From positions 1-27,190 of IMG/VR virus record IMGVR_UViG_3300036772_000237: a stretch of DNA of 27,190 bases; one strand, given 5' to 3'. The notes under the pieces were generated by a model, which was given only the letters and a program-made list of their open reading frames with translations, searched no databases and was not told the origin of the DNA. Positions 7,162 to 15,308 of this stretch are shown in pieces. The position numbers and the translations under genes were made by a program. Within the stretch, counting starts at the first letter, position 1; each line of letters begins with the position of its first letter. This stretch comes from a virus.

Positions 7162-7716
7162 ATGTCCATCAAAGGACTGGAACAAGCCATAGCCAATCTC
7201 GACAGCATCAGCAAAACTGCGGTTCCTCGCGCTTCGTCACAAGCTATCAACCGCATTGCCACCCGCGCTATCAGTCGCAGCACGCGTGAAGTGGCAAAGG
7301 ACACAAAGGTACCGCTGAAACTGGTGAACCAACGCGCCCGGCTTAAAAAAGCCACGGTGCGTAAACCTCAGGCCACTATCAGGGTGAACCGGGGTAATTT
7401 ACCCGCTATCAAGTTAGGACCGGCAACAATACGGCTTTCACGGCGTAAGCGGGATAAAAACGGCATACGAAGCGTGCTACAGGTAGGGCGGTTTCGTTTC
7501 CCCGGAGCCTTTATTCAGCAGTTAAGTAACGGTCGCTGGCATGTTTTGCAGCGTACAACCGCGGCACGCTACCCGCTCAAAGTGGTGAGTATTCCGATGG
7601 CTGAACCGTTGACCACTGCTTTTAAAGAGCAGAGCACGAAGCTTACTGAAACGGACCTGCCTAAAGAACTGTCTGCTGCCCTGCGCAATCAACTCCGTTT
7701 GGTACTGATTAAATGA
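7162..7716 (+). CDS. Z: Minor tail protein Z
   Basis: This 184-residue protein has aggagg directly upstream of ATG 7162. It is highly basic (ATRAISRSTREVAKDTKVPLKLVNQRARLKKATVRKPQATIRVNRG, then RLSRRKRDKNG) with the motif GRFRFPGAFIQQLSNGRWHVLQR typical of lambda gpZ (192 aa). GpZ acts at the head-proximal end of the tail; lambda Z mutants make tails that join heads but give poorly infectious particles. It overlaps gpU by 4 bp (ATGA), and the Z-U-V order matches lambda. Confidence 0.9.
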   Translation: MSIKGLEQAIANLDSISKTAVPRASSQAINRIATRAISRSTREVAKDTKVPLKLVNQRARLKKATVRKPQATIRVNRGNLPAIKLGPATIRLSRRKRDKNGIRSVLQVGRFRFPGAFIQQLSNGRWHVLQRTTAARYPLKVVSIPMAEPLTTAFKEQSTKLTETDLPKELSAALRNQLRLVLIK

Positions 7717-8111
7717 AACATCCGCAAATCCGTGCTGCGATCATCCTGGCACTCAAGGCCGGTAATACTGATTCAGTGACCTGGTTCGATGGGCGGCCTG
7801 CCGTTCTTGATCCTGAAGACCTCCCGGCACTTGCCGTCTACTTAACCGATGCACAGTCAACGGAAGAATCCGTTGATGAAGATCTGTGGCACGCCATCCT
7901 GCATATCGAAGTCTTCCTGAAAGCCGCTGAGACTGATTCTGCCCTGGATGAGTGGATGGAAAGCCGCATCTACCCCAACTTACAAAGCATCCCCGGTCTG
8001 AGTGACCTGGTTGAAACCATGTCACCTCAGGGCTACGACTACCAGCGTGATGACGAAATGGCGACGTGGGGATCTGCTGATATGAAGTATTCACTCTCTT
8101 ACACAATGTGA
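7713..8111 (+). CDS. U: Tail terminator protein U
   Basis: This 132-residue protein (lambda gpU 131) starts at ATG 7713 in an ATGA overlap with gpZ. The beginning MKHPQIRAAIILALKAGNTDSVTWFDGRPAVLDPEDLPALAVYLTDAQ and the end YDYQRDDEMATWGSADMKYSLSYTM are characteristic of the family. GpU forms a hexameric ring that stops tail-tube growth at the length set by the tape measure and provides the head-binding face. The acidic stretch STEESVDEDLW is a normal family feature. No defect is seen. Confidence 0.93.
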   Translation: MKHPQIRAAIILALKAGNTDSVTWFDGRPAVLDPEDLPALAVYLTDAQSTEESVDEDLWHAILHIEVFLKAAETDSALDEWMESRIYPNLQSIPGLSDLVETMSPQGYDYQRDDEMATWGSADMKYSLSYTM

Positions 8112-8118
8112 GGCAACT

Positions 8119-8856
8119 ATGCCAACCCCAAACCCGCTTGAACCCGTAAAGGGTGCCGGTACCACACTCTGGATTTATACCGGTGTGGGCGACCCTTATA
8201 CGAATCCGACCAGCGACACTGACTGGACCCGAACGGCTAAAGTTAAAGAAATTACGCCGGGCGAACTGACCGCACAATCGTACGACGATACCTATATAGA
8301 TGATCCGAATGCGGATTGGGCAAGCACTGCACAGGGTGAAAAATCTTCCGGTGAAGCCAGTTTTACGCTGGCATGGAAACCTGGAGAGTCAGGACAGCAA
8401 AGCCTGGTGGACTGGTTCTACGCTGGTGATGTTCGCGCTTACAAAATCAAATACCCGAACGGCACTGTTGATGTGTTTAAAGGATGGGTGAGCAGCCTGG
8501 GTAAAACCATCCCGGCAAAAGAAGTGATCACCCGTAGCGTGAAAATCAGCAATAACGGCAAACCGTCACTTGCGGAAGAAACCCGTGCGCAAGTTGTCGC
8601 TGTCACAGGCGTAACACTTGATAAAACCACATCCGCGATTGCGGTTGGTGCTACCGATACTGTGAGTGTCACGGTTAATCCTGCTGGGGCAACGGATAAA
8701 ACCTTCCGTGTTTCTAGCTCTGATCTGACAAAGGTAACGGTTAAAGCTAATGGAGATGTGCTGACAATTACCGGCAAAGCAGCGGGTAGCGCTGAAATCA
8801 TTGTCATGACAAATGATGGCTTGTTCGTTGGTATCGATAAAGTCACCGTATCCTGA
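8119..8856 (+). CDS. V: Major tail tube protein V with C-terminal Ig-like domain
   Basis: This 245-residue protein (lambda gpV 246) starts at ATG 8119 after gagg. Residues 1-155 are the tube-forming domain (GAGTTLWIYTG, TPGELTAQSYDDTYIDDPNADW, FTLAWKPGESGQQSLVDWF). Residues 158-245 (VTGVTLDKTTSAIAVGATDTVSVTVNPAGATDKTF...GSAEIIVMTNDG) form a bacterial Ig-like group 2 domain that projects from the tail surface. The tube domain stacks as hexamers to form the tail. The Ig-like domain is dispensable in lambda and may bind cell-surface sugars. A gap of 37 bp separates it from gpG, enough for its own ribosome-binding site. Confidence 0.94.
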   Translation: MPTPNPLEPVKGAGTTLWIYTGVGDPYTNPTSDTDWTRTAKVKEITPGELTAQSYDDTYIDDPNADWASTAQGEKSSGEASFTLAWKPGESGQQSLVDWFYAGDVRAYKIKYPNGTVDVFKGWVSSLGKTIPAKEVITRSVKISNNGKPSLAEETRAQVVAVTGVTLDKTTSAIAVGATDTVSVTVNPAGATDKTFRVSSSDLTKVTVKANGDVLTITGKAAGSAEIIVMTNDGLFVGIDKVTVS

Positions 8857-8893
8857 TCAAAGGGGCTTCGGCCCCAGTTTCCTGGAGTCACCC

Positions 8894-9304
8894 ATGTTTC
8901 TGAAATCAGAACCGTTTGAATTTAAAGGTCATACCGTCACGCTCTATGAACTGTCAGCGTTACAGCGAATTGAACACCTGAAATATTACGCCGACCTGAA
9001 TAAAGACCTTCCTGATAATGCTGATGATCCAGAGCATTATCATTTTCTGGTGGCACGGAATATTCAAGCCGCAGGACGACTGGTGTCGATGTCACTCTGG
9101 CAGGCTGATATTACCGGGCCTGATGTGGAAACTTTGCATCAGCAGGTTATGAGTGGCTGGTCGCCTGAAATGATTGGCGCGGCTGAATTTATGGTTAAAA
9201 AGCTCTCCGATATGCTCCCGCCAGAACAGGAAACGGTTACGGATGATGAAAATCAGGCTGAGCAGGAAGAAATTACAGCGGAAAAGCCTACGCCGGTGAG
9301 CTGA
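8894..9304 (+). CDS. G: Tail assembly chaperone G
   Basis: This 136-residue protein starts at ATG 8894 with ctggag upstream. The MFLKSEPFEFKGHTVTLYELSALQRIEHLKYY opening is nearly the lambda gpG opening (MFLKTESFEHNGVTVTLSELSALQRIEHL). The C-terminus is acidic (ETVTDDENQAEQEEITAEKPTPVS). GpG coats the tape-measure protein during tail assembly and is absent from the finished tail. A fraction of ribosomes slip back one base near the end to make the gpG-T fusion, which recruits tube subunits. The overlap with the T frame is preserved here. Confidence 0.93.
   Translation: MFLKSEPFEFKGHTVTLYELSALQRIEHLKYYADLNKDLPDNADDPEHYHFLVARNIQAAGRLVSMSLWQADITGPDVETLHQQVMSGWSPEMIGAAEFMVKKLSDMLPPEQETVTDDENQAEQEEITAEKPTPVS
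9280..9286 (+). promoter_or_regulatory. Programmed -1 ribosomal frameshift site (GGAAAAG) for gpG-T
   Basis: In the G frame the bases read gcg-GAA-AAG-cct. Slipping back one base reads GGA-AAA and continues without a stop as [22 protein letters not shown] into gene T, which closely follows the lambda G-T junction. Lambda uses G-GGA-AAG at the same place. This variant keeps the A-rich second half but would give a mismatch in the P-site codon. The site is assigned by position and frame logic. Confidence 0.7.
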
Positions 9305-9312
9305 ATTTTGTC

Positions 9313-9627
9313 ATGAAGCTGGCGAGGGAATTCAACCGTCCCGACTGGCGCAACATGCTCGCCGGCATGTCATCTTCTGAGTTTGCTGAGTGGGGAAACT
9401 TTTACAGCCATCAGTATTTTCAAACTGATCAGCTTGATACGCACTTTTCCCGCCTGAGTCATCTTGTTGTGTCAATGCTCTGCAAGGATACCGACATCAC
9501 CCCTCGTGATTTTAGTCTTCTCGATCCACCTGCTGATATGCAAGCGCCCGGTGAAGTGGATGGCGACACCATGATGTCAGTCGCTGAAAGTTTAGGAGGT
9601 ATGCGCTATGGCCCAGTCAGTGGGTGA
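9313..9627 (+). CDS. T: Tail assembly protein T (expressed as gpG-T fusion)
   Basis: The T frame lies -1 relative to G and is open from before the slip site to 9627. The 104 residues from ATG 9313 ([36 protein letters not shown]) match lambda gpT. In lambda, T is made only as a fusion through the frameshift, so the ATG given here is a conventional boundary rather than a proven start. The gpG-T fusion carries the T domain that contacts the tail tube protein while G binds the tape measure. The end overlaps the start of H by 20 bp. Confidence 0.88.
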   Translation: MKLAREFNRPDWRNMLAGMSSSEFAEWGNFYSHQYFQTDQLDTHFSRLSHLVVSMLCKDTDITPRDFSLLDPPADMQAPGEVDGDTMMSVAESLGGMRYGPVSG

Positions 9628-12106
9628 TCTGGTTGTCGACCTTAATCTGGATGCTGCAAAATTCCAGGAACAGGTTGAGCGGGTCAAAAAGTCGTTTGGC
9701 GGAACCGGTAAGGCTGCGAATGATGCAGCTCTTCAGGTGCAGCAGTCATTCTCTAAACAAGAAATTGCAGCCAAAAAAGCAGGCCTGTCCGTGGGACAGT
9801 ACAGCAACGCCATGCGTATGTTGCCTGCTCAGTTTACTGATGTGGCCACTCAGCTGGCTGGTGGTCAAAGTCCCTGGTTAATCCTGCTTCAACAGGGTGG
9901 TCAGGTTAAAGATATGTTCGGAGGCATACGACCGATGTTTTCGGCGTTGCTGAGTACCCTGTCCCCGGCAGTGCTAGGGGTCGGGGCACTGGCCGCTGCA
10001 ACCGGTACGCTGGCGTATTCGTTCTATCAGGGTTCCGCCACACTTTCTAATTTCAACAAAACGCTGGTGCTGTCGGGTAATGCCGCCGGGTTAACAGCGT
10101 TGCGCATGCAGAGTATTGCCGAAGCGGGTGAAAAGTCTGGCCTGACCTTCAATCAGACCAGCGAGGCACTGACCGCGCTGGTTAATTCCGGAGTACGTGC
10201 CGGTGCAAACTTTGAAGACTTGTCCGTTTCTGTCGCGAAATTTACCAGTGCATCCGGATTACCGGTTGAAAAGGTAGCCGAGGCATTCGGCAAACTGGCG
10301 AATGACCCCGCGTCAGGCCTGTTGGCTATGGCGCAGCAGTTTCATAATGTTACCGCAGAACAGGTTGCACATGTTGCCGCACTACAGCGTGCTGGTGATG
10401 CCGCTGGCGCGTTACAGGCGGCAAATGAGGCTGCTACTGCTGGTTTTAATGAGCAGAGCAAATCTATCCGCGACAATATGGGGACAATTGAATCAGCAGC
10501 TAATTCACTGTCCAAAGCGTTCAAATCGATGTGGGATGCGGCGCTGGATATCGGACGTCCGTATACTTCCGAGCAGATGCTCAAGAAAGCGCAGGATGCT
10601 TTCGATAAAGCTGACAAAATCTGGAGCCTGCGCAAGAACGACCCGTTTGTTAAAGATGATGCCCGGGCGAGTTACTGGACTGACAGAGAGCAGGCTCGGG
10701 TTGCGCTGGATATGGCGCAACAACAAGCTCGAAATTCCCAATTGGGTCTGGAAAATGCGAAGCGTGAAGCGAATGCAGAAGCTGACAAACTGAAATACTC
10801 GCAGCAGGCTCAGGCAAATTATACTAAATCGCAGTCTGCAATTGAGAAGTACACCGCACGCCAGAACGAACTGAATAAGGCACTTAAAGATGGTCGTATT
10901 GTTCAGGCTGACTACAACGTCAACATGGCCGCCGCCAAAAAAGAGTATGAGGATTCGTTAAAGAAACCGACGAAAACCCGCACGCCTGGTGGCACTAAGC
11001 TTACCGACTCAACCAATGCGCAAACCCTCGAGCTTCAGTCCCAGCTCGAAGTACTGAGCAAGCATTCTGGTATCAACGACAAAATCAGCCAGCAGCGCCA
11101 GGATCTCTGGAAGCAGCAGGCAAAGTTCACCATCCTCGAGCAGGCATCCCGAACCCGCACGCTCAGTGATGATGAAAAGTCTTTGCTGACCAACAAAGAT
11201 AAGGTATTGGCGCAGGCTGAGATAAACGCCCGTCTTGGTGATCAGATCGTTATTCAGGAAAGGCTTAATCGCCTCCAGGATGCTTCGCAGAAATATGTCA
11301 CGCAGATGGGGGAGAAGACTAAAGCGTTAACTGAAAGCGCGGGGCAGAGTAGCCGCGCCACCCAGCGACGCCTTGAGGAAGCTCAGTTATTGCAGGGCTG
11401 GAAAAATGCAGGTGGTTCCGAGAATGATCAGGGTTACCAGAATGAGCTTGTAGCGCTGAGAAACTATTACGGCGAACAGGATACGCTGCGTAACAACTGG
11501 AAGGCTGGCGCCAAAACCGCGTGGGCGGATTATGCGGATTCTGCTGGAGATGCTTACGGTCAGATGAAGTCGGTCGCTTCGGCAACCTTTGACGGTTTGG
11601 GCAAAGGGTTATCAGACATGTTGATGACCGGGAAATCGAATTTTGGCGACTTCACCAAATCGATTCTGGGTATGTTGAGCCAGATCCTGGTTAAGCAGGC
11701 TATGGTCGGCATGGTTGATTCAGCCACTACGGCTATGGGTTGGGCAGACGGTGGTTACACTGGTTCTGGTGGTAAATATGACCCTGCTGGCGTTGTCCAT
11801 CGTGGGGAATTTGTTTTCACCAAAGAGGCTACCAGTAGAATAGGTGTTGGCAATCTATATCAACTGATGCGTGGATATGCCTCGGGTGGTTATGTAGGAA
11901 ATGGATCATCAGCTCTCGCAACACCTTTAGGTATCAGCATTTATGCGCCTGTAACTGTCCAGAACCCTCAAAATACGGATCAACAAACCAATAGTGATCA
12001 ACTGGGTCGCGCTTATCAACAGGTCGTCAATAAATCTATAACAGAAGGGATCGCGAAGGAAGTTCGCCCTGGTGGTCTTATCTGGAACGCAACAAACCGA
12101 AGGTAA
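9608..12106 (+). CDS. H: Tape measure protein H
   Basis: This 832-residue protein (lambda gpH 853) has aggagg 4-9 bases upstream of ATG 9608. The order is a short conserved N-terminus ([26 protein letters not shown]), a hydrophobic region around 100-145 ([31 protein letters not shown]), a long alanine- and glutamine-rich helical or coiled-coil middle (about 300-600), and a C-terminal conserved block with [37 protein letters not shown] and the [29 protein letters not shown] repeats-like tail. Its length sets tail length, and the hydrophobic segment is thought to help DNA cross the inner membrane. The slightly shorter length predicts a tail marginally shorter than lambda's. The gene is intact. 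Confidence 0.94.
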   Translation: MAQSVGDLVVDLNLDAAKFQEQVERVKKSFGGTGKAANDAALQVQQSFSKQEIAAKKAGLSVGQYSNAMRMLPAQFTDVATQLAGGQSPWLILLQQGGQVKDMFGGIRPMFSALLSTLSPAVLGVGALAAATGTLAYSFYQGSATLSNFNKTLVLSGNAAGLTALRMQSIAEAGEKSGLTFNQTSEALTALVNSGVRAGANFEDLSVSVAKFTSASGLPVEKVAEAFGKLANDPASGLLAMAQQFHNVTAEQVAHVAALQRAGDAAGALQAANEAATAGFNEQSKSIRDNMGTIESAANSLSKAFKSMWDAALDIGRPYTSEQMLKKAQDAFDKADKIWSLRKNDPFVKDDARASYWTDREQARVALDMAQQQARNSQLGLENAKREANAEADKLKYSQQAQANYTKSQSAIEKYTARQNELNKALKDGRIVQADYNVNMAAAKKEYEDSLKKPTKTRTPGGTKLTDSTNAQTLELQSQLEVLSKHSGINDKISQQRQDLWKQQAKFTILEQASRTRTLSDDEKSLLTNKDKVLAQAEINARLGDQIVIQERLNRLQDASQKYVTQMGEKTKALTESAGQSSRATQRRLEEAQLLQGWKNAGGSENDQGYQNELVALRNYYGEQDTLRNNWKAGAKTAWADYADSAGDAYGQMKSVASATFDGLGKGLSDMLMTGKSNFGDFTKSILGMLSQILVKQAMVGMVDSATTAMGWADGGYTGSGGKYDPAGVVHRGEFVFTKEATSRIGVGNLYQLMRGYASGGYVGNGSSALATPLGISIYAPVTVQNPQNTDQQTNSDQLGRAYQQVVNKSITEGIAKEVRPGGLIWNATNRR

Positions 12107-12111
12107 CAATT

Positions 12112-12459
12112 ATGGCCATAGAAGCTTTTAGTTGGGGTATTCAGTCAGCCAGTCAGCCAACGACAAAGAGCAAGGATAACATTCGCAAGGCTCAGTTCGG
12201 CGACGGATATACTCAGGTTACTGGCTCTGGACTGAATGACGAAACTCTCTCATATGAGTATGCGTTCACCGGTAAGCCCGAGATTGCGCTACAAATTTAT
12301 GCATTTCTTCGTCGGCATAAAACCAGATCATTCTCCTTTAAGCCTCCCTTCGAAGAGCTAAGTTTGTGGCGTGTGGAAGCAGACAGTTTGCAAAAAATAG
12401 TAAAAAACAAAAAGGTTATGACTATTTCAGCCACATTTGAACAGGCATTTGCGCCATGA
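12112..12459 (+). CDS. M: Minor tail protein M
   Basis: This 115-residue protein (lambda gpM 109) starts at ATG 12112, 5 bases after H ends. The FSWGIQSASQPTT opening, AQFGDGYTQVTGSGLND and the end KVMTISATFEQAFAP are typical of the family, which shares a beta fold with distal tail proteins. GpM joins the tail tip after the tape measure has been coated and links the tip to the first tube ring. It overlaps gpL by 4 bp. Confidence 0.92.
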   Translation: MAIEAFSWGIQSASQPTTKSKDNIRKAQFGDGYTQVTGSGLNDETLSYEYAFTGKPEIALQIYAFLRRHKTRSFSFKPPFEELSLWRVEADSLQKIVKNKKVMTISATFEQAFAP

Positions 12460-13208
12460 TTAATAGCGATTATCAAAAGCTAGAACCGGGAAATGTCATT
12501 CGCTTATTCGCGGTTGATGGCACTTCCTTTGGCGTGAGCGATATTCTTCGCTTCCATGCCCACAACATTCCTCATGGTGAAACTGAAATTCTTGCAGCAG
12601 GCGGTGATGAATCAAAGCTACCGGCTAAATCAATATGGTGGCAGGGCGAAGAATTTAAGGCGTGGCCATGCCAGATTGAGGGGATTGAATCCTCAACAAG
12701 TGGTAGTGCGGCACAACCTAAACTATCGGTCGCTAACCTTGATGGTTCAATCACTGCGCTTTGTCTTCATTATGATGACCTGCTGCAGGCAAAAGTCACG
12801 ATCCATGACACGCTAGCTCAGTATCTGGATGCGAAGAATTTCCCGACCGGTAATCCAGTCGCTGACCCGACGCAGGAAAAGCTGCAGGTGTATTACATCG
12901 ACAGCAAGAGTGCGGAAACTAATCAGGTCATCGAGTTTACGCTGAGCAGCCCGATGGATTTGCAGGGGCTGATGATCCCGACGCGCCAGCTTCATTCACT
13001 ATGTTCTTGGTGCATCCGTGGAAAGTACCGCACCGGTGATGGCTGCGATTACACCGGAACGAGCTACTTTGACGATAAAAATAACCCCGTTGGTGATCCC
13101 TCGCTTGATAAATGCAGCGGCACACTGAGTGGCTGCAAGTTACGCTTTGGTGAGCATGAAGAATTGCCGTTCGGCGGCTTCCCCGGCACGTCACTTATCA
13201 GGAGTTAG
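12456..13208 (+). CDS. L: Minor tail protein L (iron-sulfur binding)
   Basis: This 250-residue protein (lambda gpL 232) starts at ATG 12456 overlapping M. The N-terminal two thirds is a beta domain with WWQGEEFKAWPCQIEGIE. The C-terminal third carries cysteines at about 183, 186, 197, 220 and 227 (LCSWCIRGKYRTGDGC, DKCSGTLSGC). In lambda, four cysteines in this region hold a 4Fe-4S cluster needed for tail tip assembly, and the spacing here agrees; one cysteine (183 or 186) is additional. GpL works with I, J and K at the tail tip. Its stop is 2 bases before gpK. Confidence 0.92.
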   Translation: MINSDYQKLEPGNVIRLFAVDGTSFGVSDILRFHAHNIPHGETEILAAGGDESKLPAKSIWWQGEEFKAWPCQIEGIESSTSGSAAQPKLSVANLDGSITALCLHYDDLLQAKVTIHDTLAQYLDAKNFPTGNPVADPTQEKLQVYYIDSKSAETNQVIEFTLSSPMDLQGLMIPTRQLHSLCSWCIRGKYRTGDGCDYTGTSYFDDKNNPVGDPSLDKCSGTLSGCKLRFGEHEELPFGGFPGTSLIRS

Positions 13209-13210
13209 CC

Positions 13211-13921
13211 ATGCGGCAGAAAACCCTTGACGCTATTATGGTGCATGCTGCTGCCGAGTATCCGCGGGAGTGCTGTGGCGTTGTGGCGCAAAAAAGCCGG
13301 GTAGAGCGTTATTACCCTTGCCGCAATCTGGCGGCCGAACCCACTGAGCATTTCCATCTGAGCCAGGAGGATTACGTCACGGCGGAGGACTGGGGAGCTG
13401 TGACCGCCATTGTACACAGTCACCCCGACGCAACGACACAACCCAGTGAACTGGACAAGGCACAATGCGATGCAACACTGCTGCCCTGGCATATTGTTAG
13501 CTGGCCGGAGGGAGACTTGCGGACCATTCAACCTCGCGGTGAACTTCCTCTTCTCGAACGCCCTTTTGTGCTTGGGCATTTCGACTGCTGGGGTCTGGTG
13601 ATGAGCTACTTCCGGCAGCAACACGGCATCGATCTGACAGATTACCGTGTCGATTACCCGTGGTGGGAAGACAATTACCCTGAGAACTTCTATCAGGATT
13701 GCTGGTATGAATGCGGATTTCGGGAGTTTACCGGACCACCTCTACCGGGAGATATGGTTATCATGCAAGTACAGGCCAACAAGTGGAATCATGCGGGAAT
13801 ACTGCTGGAAGGAAACATGCTGCTTCACCACCTTTACGGACACCTCAGCCAACGCGTTCCCTATGGTGGTTACTGGCAGGAAAGGACAATGAAGGTGTTA
13901 CGATATAAAGCTTTAATGTAG
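13211..13921 (+). CDS. K: Tail assembly protein K (JAMM plus NlpC/P60 domains)
   Basis: This 236-residue protein starts at ATG 13211. Residues 1-100 are a JAMM/Mov34 metalloprotease-like domain with Glu20, the HSHP motif (His69, His71) and Asp82. Residues 118-236 are an NlpC/P60 cysteine peptidase-like domain with Cys126 in HFDCWGLV and His194 in WNHAGILL. The combination is diagnostic of lambda gpK, which is needed for tail tip assembly and may help pass the peptidoglycan. All catalytic positions are present in both domains. In lambda, K is followed at once by I; here about 1.8 kb of other genes intervenes. The stop codon's last base begins the terminator hairpin at 13920. Confidence 0.93.
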   Translation: MRQKTLDAIMVHAAAEYPRECCGVVAQKSRVERYYPCRNLAAEPTEHFHLSQEDYVTAEDWGAVTAIVHSHPDATTQPSELDKAQCDATLLPWHIVSWPEGDLRTIQPRGELPLLERPFVLGHFDCWGLVMSYFRQQHGIDLTDYRVDYPWWEDNYPENFYQDCWYECGFREFTGPPLPGDMVIMQVQANKWNHAGILLEGNMLLHHLYGHLSQRVPYGGYWQERTMKVLRYKALM

Positions 13922-13940
13922 CCCACTCAGGTGGGCTTGT
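13920..13940. terminator. Bidirectional hairpin between convergent K and Mnt-like genes
   Basis: AGCCCAC (13920-13926), loop tcag, GTGGGCT (13931-13937), then tgtt on the plus strand. The K stop codon ends at the base of the stem, and the minus-strand gene's stop codon (13927-13929) falls exactly in the loop. One hairpin can thus end both converging transcripts. The T-tract is short. Confidence 0.55.
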
Positions 13941-14322
13941 TATCATGAAGTTTGGTTGTTATTGGCGCATTTTCTATTAGGTCTACATCGAAATCAAAAT
14001 TGTTCTTTAATATGCCTTTAAGCACATTTATGTAATCAGCCTGAACATGCATAGCGTTTGTTATGGCCTTGATTTGCGCATCTTTGGCTTCAATCGATTT
14101 ACCCATGGCAGACTCAACACTTTTGAATGTATCTAACGCCATACTCAGAGTAGCAACGGAATTATTGAGATTCTTATCTTTCAGAGCATCCTCGATAACC
14201 TGAATGATTTCTGCATTCATCGATCTCCCGTTGTTTTTTGCCCGTTCCGCAATAGCTTCGCGCATCCCCTCAGGAAGACGCACTACAAATTTGTCATAGT
14301 CTTTGACAGGTTTGTCACTCAT
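13927..14322 (-). CDS. Mnt-like ribbon-helix-helix repressor
   Basis: This 131-residue minus-strand protein starts with [50 protein letters not shown]. The strand-helix-helix and especially [17 protein letters not shown] closely follow P22 Mnt (NGRSMNSELLQIVQDAL). Residues 55-131 form a longer helical tail than in Mnt (82 aa), with a possible coiled coil for tetramer formation. It diverges from an Arc-like gene across a 93-bp operator region, the same plan as P22 immI, where Mnt keeps the antirepressor silent in the lysogen. The order here, after gpK on the opposite strand, is an insertion into the tail operon. Confidence 0.8.
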   Translation of the reverse strand: MSDKPVKDYDKFVVRLPEGMREAIAERAKNNGRSMNAEIIQVIEDALKDKNLNNSVATLSMALDTFKSVESAMGKSIEAKDAQIKAITNAMHVQADYINVLKGILKNNFDFDVDLIENAPITTKLHDNKPT

Positions 14323-14340
14323 TTCAACCTCAATAAAAAT

Positions 14341-14405
14341 GATGATGGCATATTGCCATCATCGTTCAATGGTGGCATATTGCTTTCAGGGCATAATGCC
14401 ATCAT
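14341..14405. promoter_or_regulatory. Divergent operator region between Mnt-like and Arc-like genes
   Basis: Positions 14341-14363 form a palindrome with perfect 10-bp arms (gatgatggca and tgccatcatc) around tat. Two further half-sites follow, atggtggcata (14369-14379) and ataatgccatcat (14393-14405), so four TGGCA/TGCCA half-sites occur in 65 bp. The run cataat (14392-14397) is a possible -10 for the rightward antirepressor promoter. RHH repressors bind paired half-sites of this kind, and the layout suggests one full and one wider operator. This assignment is from symmetry and context. Confidence 0.7.
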
Positions 14406-14415
14406 GAGGTGATTT

Positions 14416-14571
14416 ATGGAAAGGAAAGATGTAAAGACTACACTTCGCTACCCACAGAAAGTCAAAGATGCGTTTAAGCGGATTGCAGAGGAGGAAGGGC
14501 TTTCCGAGAATGCAGTGCTTGTACAGGCATTGGTATGGGCATTACGGTTCAGAGGGCAAATGCATGCTTAG
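14416..14571 (+). CDS. Arc-like small ribbon-helix-helix repressor
   Basis: This 51-residue protein from ATG 14416 (atgaggtgattt upstream contains gaggtg) reads MERKDVKTTLRYPQKVKDAFKRIAEEEGLSENAVLVQALVWALRFRG. The strand TTLRYP, first helix QKVKDAFKRIAEEEG and second helix SENAVLVQALVWALR align with P22 Arc (53 aa; FNLRWPREVLDLVRKVAEENGRSVNSEIYQRVMESFK). In P22, Arc shuts off the ant promoter shortly after infection to prevent toxic over-expression. Here it is also the first gene of the antirepressor operon, and its last 8 bp overlap the longer start of the Bro-N gene. Confidence 0.75.
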   Translation: MERKDVKTTLRYPQKVKDAFKRIAEEEGLSENAVLVQALVWALRFRGQMHA

Positions 14572-15229
14572 TAAAAACAGCGAAGCCCCAACTGCGCTAA
14601 CAGTTGAGGCCTCTAATTTGCCAGTTAACCTTCGCGGGAAAACCAACATGAACAGTTTAACGAAATCAGATCTGAATTTCCACGGAGTTGCTTTAACCCC
14701 TGTTGCCGAAATGCCAGGCATTTGGCTTACAGCAAACCAGTTGGGATGTGCTCTTGAGTATGCTGACGATAAAGCTGTACAGAGAATTTACTCGCGCCAC
14801 TCTGATGAGTTTACAGTTCAAATGACACAGGTGGTCAGAGTGACCACCCCAGGTGGAGCACACGACTGTCGTGTGTTTTCAATTCGAGGGTCGCATTTAA
14901 TCGCGATGTTTGCTCGCACCTCAGTAGCTAAAGAATTTCGTCGTTGGTTACTGGATATTCTTGATCGGCAGTCGACACTTTCAACCCCTCTTACTAGCCA
15001 ACCAAGCGAAAGAGAGCTTCACGCCTACAATGTCCAGGCTATGTTCGACTACTTCCGTATTATTAATGACACATGGAAACTTCAAATTGAACCGGCATTA
15101 AGAACCATTGAATCCCCCCTTGCTGGTCGCCTCCATGATCGATTTTCAGACGGCATGTTTTTTATGACGAGAATAAAACAGAGGGCGCTAGGGGAATTAA
15201 GAGAGGGGGAGATTGCTAGAATCCGATGA
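14564..15229 (+). CDS. Antirepressor with Bro-N domain (Ant-like)
   Basis: This 221-residue protein starts at ATG 14564 with agaggg 7 bases upstream. A second possible start at ATG 14648 (MNSLTKSDLNFHGVALTPV, 193 aa) lies just after an RNA hairpin and could be the real one. Residues about 35-140 are a Bro-N DNA-binding domain: FHGVALTPVAEMPGIWLTANQLGCALEYADDKAVQRIYSRHSDEF, then FSIRGSHLIAMFARTSVAKEFRRWLLDIL. Proteins of this type bind phage repressors and release lytic genes, or control phage switches directly. The C-terminal 80 residues are helical and unassigned. Its pairing with Arc-like and Mnt-like genes supports an immI-type antirepressor role. Confidence 0.8.
   Translation: MLSKNSEAPTALTVEASNLPVNLRGKTNMNSLTKSDLNFHGVALTPVAEMPGIWLTANQLGCALEYADDKAVQRIYSRHSDEFTVQMTQVVRVTTPGGAHDCRVFSIRGSHLIAMFARTSVAKEFRRWLLDILDRQSTLSTPLTSQPSERELHAYNVQAMFDYFRIINDTWKLQIEPALRTIESPLAGRLHDRFSDGMFFMTRIKQRALGELREGEIARIR
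14579..14633 (+). other. Structured RNA segment in the Arc/Ant junction
   Basis: An inner hairpin (agccccaactg, loop cgctaa, cagttgaggcct) is enclosed by an outer pair gcgaag (14579-14584) and cttcgc (about 14629-14634). The structure sits after the first possible start of the antirepressor and ends shortly before its second start at 14648. It resembles, in location only, the region of P22 and P1 where small RNAs (Sar, C4) control antirepressor translation. The structure is seen; its function is inference. Confidence 0.4.
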
Positions 15230-15288
15230 AAAAGTATCTGATAGGTAGTTACTACATCTAATTTACATTTTGTAGATGCAGCATAGTG

Positions 15289-15308
15289 CCCGCTTAACTG
15301 CGGGTTTT
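15289..15308 (+). terminator. Intrinsic terminator after the antirepressor
   Basis: CCCGC (15289-15293), loop ttaact, GCGGG (15300-15304), then TTTT, 60 bp after the antirepressor stop. It separates the immunity-type operon from the lipoprotein gene, which therefore needs its own promoter. Confidence 0.7.

Noticed and set aside
6556-7185. 209-codon minus-strand frame across the head-tail genes
   Set aside because: It lies antisense to two well supported head genes and has no recognisable motif or plausible start context.
7753-8277. 174-codon minus-strand frame over gpU and gpV
   Set aside because: Shadow of conserved tail genes with no independent signals.
14468-14563. Upstream extension of the antirepressor frame
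   Set aside because: It lies inside the Arc-like gene, lacks a ribosome-binding site and is not Bro-N sequence.
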